In this document: in pieces, positions 5,610 to 7,900 of the stretch
Layout of the letters: each line of letters starts with the position of its first letter
Position numbering within the stretch: the stretch's first letter is position 1
Assembly: GCA_034434895.1 (NCBI GenBank)
Contig: DAOTYI010000111.1
Span: 1 to 7,900 of the forward strand
Reading direction: 5' to 3'
Origin: DAOTXL01 sp034434895
GTDB lineage: Bacteria > Chloroflexota > Anaerolineae > JAAYZQ01
Length of the DNA: 7,900 nucleotides
Notes under the pieces: generated by a model
What the model saw: only the letters and a program-made list of their open reading frames with translations
What the model was told of the DNA's origin: nothing
Databases searched by the model: none
Position numbers and translations under genes: made by a program

Positions 5610-7376
5610 ATGTTGCTCGAACTGATCATCCAAAATTTTGCCATCATAGACCAGCTTCGCCTGCGCTTTGGGCAGGGGTTCAACGTCCTCACCGGCGAAA
5701 CCGGCGCAGGCAAATCGATCATCATTGATGCGGTCAGCCTGCTGCTGGGCGGCCGGGCCGACGCTGAGGTGATCCGGGCCGGCGCCGACCGGGCAACCAT
5801 TGAGGGCCTCTTTCTCCTGGACGAGGAGACGCAGGCCCTCGTCAACCCGCTGTTGGAACAGGATGGCTTGGAAGGGGATGATCCGGCACTCCTGAACCTG
5901 GCCCGTGAGATCCGCCGCGAAGGGCGCAGCATCTGTCGGGTCAACGGCCGGTCGGTCACGCTCAAGGTGCTGGAGGGGATCGGCCAATATCTGGTGGACA
6001 TCCACGGCCAGAGCGAGCACCTGTCTCTGCTGCGTGTCCGCGAGCATGTGGACCTGCTGGATCGCTACGGCAACCTGTGGCCCCTGCGTGAACAGGTGGC
6101 CGACCTGGTGCGGCAACTGCGGGCCGTGCGCCAGGAGCTTGCCGGCCTGCGCCGCGACGAGCGGGAACTGGCCCGCCGTCTGGACCTGCTCCAGTACCAG
6201 GTGGGGGAGATCGAGGCCGCGCGGCTGACGCCAGGGGAAGAGGAGGAGCTGGTCCTGGAGCGCACCCGGCTGACTAACGCCGAACAGTTGCAGCAACTGG
6301 CCGATGAAGCCTATTCCACCCTGTACGAGGGGAGCCAGGAGCAGGCGGCGGCGGTGGACCTGGTTCAGACCGCAGCCAGGGCGCTGGCCGGGCTGGCCCG
6401 CCTGGATCCCTCTACCACGGCGCTGAGCCAGACAGCCGAATCGTTGGGCTATCAACTGGAGGACCTGGCCGGTCTGGTGCGTACCTACCGTGACCGGGTC
6501 GAGTTCAATCCACAGCGGCTCAGCCAGGTGGAGGAGCGGCTGGCCCTGATCCACAGTCTGCAGCGCAAATATGGCGACAGCATTGAGGAGGTGCTGGCCT
6601 TCGCCGCCCGGGCCAGACAGGAGTTGCAGACCATTGAGCACAGTGGGGAACGGATCGCCGAACTGGCAGCCGAGGAGGAGCGCCTGCTGCGACAGATCGG
6701 CCATCTGGGGGCTGAACTTTCAGCCCGGCGGCGGGAAGCGGGCGAGCGGCTCTCGGCCGGCATCGAGGCCGAGCTGAAGGAGTTGAGCATGGCCCGCGCC
6801 CGGTTCGGTGTGGCGCTGGAGTGGCGCGACGCAGCCGACGGGGCCTATGTCGAGGGGCGACGGGTGGCGTTCGACCTGACCGGCCTGGATCGGGTCGAGT
6901 TTCTGGTATCGCCCAATGTCGGCGAACCGCTCAGGCCGCTGGTGCGCATCGCTTCCGGCGGCGAAACCTCACGGCTGATGCTGGCCCTCAAGACGGTGCT
7001 GGCCCAGGCCGACCGCACGCCTACTCTCATCTTTGACGAGATTGATGCCGGCATCGGGGGGCGGGTTGGAGCGGTGGTTGGTCAGAAGCTGTGGGGCCTG
7101 ACCGTCAGCGACGGGGGGAAGGTGCGCCGCCACCAGGTGTTGTGCGTGACCCACCTGCCGCAACTGGCCTGTTACGGCGACCTGCACCTCCAGGTCAGCA
7201 AGGGGGTGGTCGCTGACCGGACGGTGACCAGCGTCCGCGCTCTGGAGGGCCAGGAGCGAGAGCAGGAGATCGCCGCCATGCTGGGGGCCGTGACTGCCAA
7301 AACCCGCGCCAGTGCCCGCGAGATGCTGCTCACCAGCCGGCGGGATAAGAGCCTGGTGTCCCAGGATGAATCGTAG
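5610..7376 (+). CDS. recN: DNA repair protein RecN
   Basis: A 588-aa SMC-like ATPase, close to the 550-580 aa typical of RecN. It acts early in double-strand-break repair by holding DNA and promoting RecA-dependent recombination. The start MLLELIIQNFAIID is characteristic. Walker A is GETGAGKS (29-36), followed by DIHGQSEHLSLL (130-141). The middle, about 160-390, is largely coiled coil with a break in the centre, shorter than in true SMC proteins. The C-terminal half-domain holds the signature IASGGETSRLMLALK (447-461), Walker B TLIFDEIDAGIGG (472-484) and the switch-histidine motif VTHLPQLA (513-520). A short glycine- and arginine-containing loop (VSDGGKVRRHQ, 499-509) precedes the last strand. 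Shine-Dalgarno pairing is weak, and a GC hairpin ends 15 nt upstream. It is the last gene of the + strand run, after repeat copy 2. All ATPase motifs are intact. Confidence 0.96.
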   Translation: MLLELIIQNFAIIDQLRLRFGQGFNVLTGETGAGKSIIIDAVSLLLGGRADAEVIRAGADRATIEGLFLLDEETQALVNPLLEQDGLEGDDPALLNLAREIRREGRSICRVNGRSVTLKVLEGIGQYLVDIHGQSEHLSLLRVREHVDLLDRYGNLWPLREQVADLVRQLRAVRQELAGLRRDERELARRLDLLQYQVGEIEAARLTPGEEEELVLERTRLTNAEQLQQLADEAYSTLYEGSQEQAAAVDLVQTAARALAGLARLDPSTTALSQTAESLGYQLEDLAGLVRTYRDRVEFNPQRLSQVEERLALIHSLQRKYGDSIEEVLAFAARARQELQTIEHSGERIAELAAEEERLLRQIGHLGAELSARRREAGERLSAGIEAELKELSMARARFGVALEWRDAADGAYVEGRRVAFDLTGLDRVEFLVSPNVGEPLRPLVRIASGGETSRLMLALKTVLAQADRTPTLIFDEIDAGIGGRVGAVVGQKLWGLTVSDGGKVRRHQVLCVTHLPQLACYGDLHLQVSKGVVADRTVTSVRALEGQEREQEIAAMLGAVTAKTRASAREMLLTSRRDKSLVSQDES

Positions 7377-7385
7377 GCTGCGCTG

Positions 7386-7427
7386 AAAAATCGCGAGAGC
7401 TAAGGGCGGCCCAACCCTTAGCTCTCG
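7386..7427 (-). terminator. Intrinsic terminator, best in the leftward direction
   Basis: CGAGAGCTAAGGG (7394-7406) and CCCTTAGCTCTCG (7415-7427) form a perfect 13-bp stem with an 8-nt loop. Read rightward, the stem is followed by GAAAAGG and has no U-tract. Read leftward it is followed by CGA and then TTTTT (7390-7386), so it is a proper terminator for - strand transcripts. It lies 10 nt after the recN stop and may still block or stabilise the end of the recN message. Confidence 0.7.
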
Positions 7428-7453
7428 GAAAAGGAGGAGAAGAATTTTGATGC

Positions 7454-7545
7454 CTGGCATGGCTCACTGTTGACCTTCCCGGTTCGCACCTGCCCCCACA
7501 GAGCTACCGGTCGGGATGACGCTCGCCCGCCATGAACCATGCCAG
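7454..7545 (-). other. 13-bp stem enclosing 66 nt; possible structured RNA
   Basis: CTGGCATGGCTCA (7454-7466) and TGAACCATGCCAG (7533-7545) are inverted repeats with one difference. As - strand RNA that position is a G-U wobble, while on the + strand it is a C-A mismatch, which favours function on the - strand. Inside, ACCGG (7506-7510) and CCGGT (7479-7483) can pair. An extended -10-like TGTGCTAAGAT lies just upstream on the - strand (7571-7561 region), and the terminator at 7427-7386 lies downstream. It does not match the SRP, tmRNA, RNase P or riboswitch signatures I know. It may equally be another palindromic repeat. Confidence 0.35.
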
Positions 7546-7620
7546 TTGCTCAATCCTATCTTAGCACAGATCGGGCGGCGATGCTGGACGCCAGCTCTAC
7601 GATTTCCCTACGCGATGGGT

Positions 7621-7643
7621 AGCCGACGGCAATGCCGTCGGCT
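7621..7643. repeat. Compact GC-rich palindrome
   Basis: AGCCGACGGCA (7621-7631) and TGCCGTCGGCT (7633-7643) are perfect 11-bp inverted repeats around a single base. In RNA this gives a stem of about 9-10 bp with a tiny loop. It directly abuts the larger inverted repeat starting at 7644. REP-like palindromes of this form are often multicopy, which cannot be judged from one window. Confidence 0.65.
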
Positions 7644-7785
7644 GGGTGTTCGAAGCAGAAGAATGGAACGCCCCGCCCGCCCTGCTCCCGCCGGGTCTGT
7701 GACCTGGCGGCCCCCCACTGGCGGGGGTCACAGACCCCCGCTGAGCGATGGGGTGCCCCACGCCCATGTTCTGCTTCGAACACCC
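7644..7785. repeat. 142-bp nested inverted repeat
   Basis: The outer arms GGGTGTTCGAAGCAGAA (7644-7660) and TTCTGCTTCGAACACCC (7769-7785) are perfect 17-bp inverted repeats. The inner arms GGGTCTGTGACC (7693-7704) and GGTCACAGACCC (7726-7737) are perfect 12-bp inverted repeats around a GC-rich centre. The stretches between outer and inner arms pair only in part. The whole would fold into a long hairpin on either strand. Two nested perfect stems suggest either a non-autonomous repeat with terminal inverted repeats or one palindrome inserted in another. No transposase is present, and reading frames that cross it are not credible genes. Confidence 0.75.
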
Positions 7786-7803
7786 GGCGATCCACATGCT
7801 CCT

Positions 7804-7832
7804 ATCATAATGGCAATTGAGGGGATTGTCAA
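7804..7832 (-). promoter_or_regulatory. Strong leftward sigma70-type promoter
   Basis: On the - strand, TTGACA (7832-7827, exact consensus) and TATGAT (7809-7804, 5 of 6) are 17 bp apart, so transcription would start near 7797 and run leftward into the stacked palindromes. No convincing protein gene follows on that strand before the terminator at 7386. The -35 box overlaps the stop codon of the - strand coding end at 7829. Confidence 0.55.
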
Positions 7833-7900
7833 ATGCGCTCGCGGACTTCCACTCGCAGGCCAAATAGCTGGCCGAAGAGGCGCCCTTTCTTCTCGCCTGC
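7829..7900 (-). CDS. C-terminus of an unidentified - strand protein (partial)
   Basis: Reading leftward from the window edge, 23 codons end in TGA at 7831-7829 and give AGEKKGRLFG followed by QLFGLRVEVRERI. Codon choice is mostly G- or C-ending and the amphipathic, charged tail looks like a real protein end, unlike the Arg/Ser/Pro-rich + strand reading of the same bases. The gene would enter from the right, convergent with recN. The family cannot be identified from so few residues. Confidence 0.4.
   Translation of the reverse strand, partial: AGEKKGRLFGQLFGLRVEVRERI

Noticed and set aside
7454..7545. Assignment as SRP RNA
   Set aside because: The segment has GGGAAGG, but not the conserved CAGG...GGAAGG.AGCAG arrangement of SRP domain IV, so I left it as an unassigned structure.
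7556..7863. Two - strand frames of 79 and 88 codons across the palindromes (7556-7795 and 7597-7863)
   Set aside because: Each consists mainly of translated inverted-repeat sequence with no recognisable domain, and the longer one begins inside the probable coding end at 7829-7900 in another frame.

Overview
This is a GC-rich bacterial window carrying six complete genes on the + strand and the last codons of one probable gene on the - strand. The overall look suggests a member of the Chloroflexota, perhaps Anaerolineae or Caldilineae. The reasons are a zinc-finger/membrane protein of a type I associate with that phylum, a GreA-LysRS pair, and intergenic palindromes built from CACAAAGGACAC-type words. 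This placement is inference from remembered patterns, not from a search.

Layout from left to right. Positions 30-58 hold a near-consensus sigma70-type promoter, followed by a leader of about 200 nt with two hairpins; the second hairpin has a U-rich tail like an intrinsic terminator. Then come greA (265-732), lysS (770-2272), an amidohydrolase (2299-3510) and a polyprenyl-phosphate sugar-1-phosphate transferase of the MraY/WecA type (3546-4592). A nested palindromic repeat element (4593-4833) separates these from a small B-box-like zinc-finger membrane protein (4847-5437). A second, uninterrupted copy of the same element (5438-5558) precedes recN (5610-7376). All six genes point the same way and the four upstream ones are tightly spaced, so they may form one long transcription unit. 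The repeats fill the last two gaps and could end or trim the transcript.

After recN there are about 450 bases without a convincing protein gene (7377-7828). They hold a stack of inverted repeats: a 13-bp hairpin whose U-tract is on the - strand, a 13-bp stem enclosing 66 nt, a compact GC-rich palindrome, and a 142-bp nested inverted repeat. A TTGACA-N17-TATGAT promoter on the - strand points into them. At the right edge, 7829-7900 reads as the C-terminus of a - strand protein, so recN and that gene probably converge here.

The genes serve core functions: relief of stalled RNA polymerase, lysine charging, envelope glycan priming and double-strand-break repair. I found no defence, mobile or biosynthetic system. 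The most unusual points are the nested repeat with an apparent target duplication, both element copies starting on the last base of a stop codon, a Ser in place of a catalytic Asp in the glycosyltransferase, the terminator-bearing greA leader, and the possible - strand RNA region downstream of recN.
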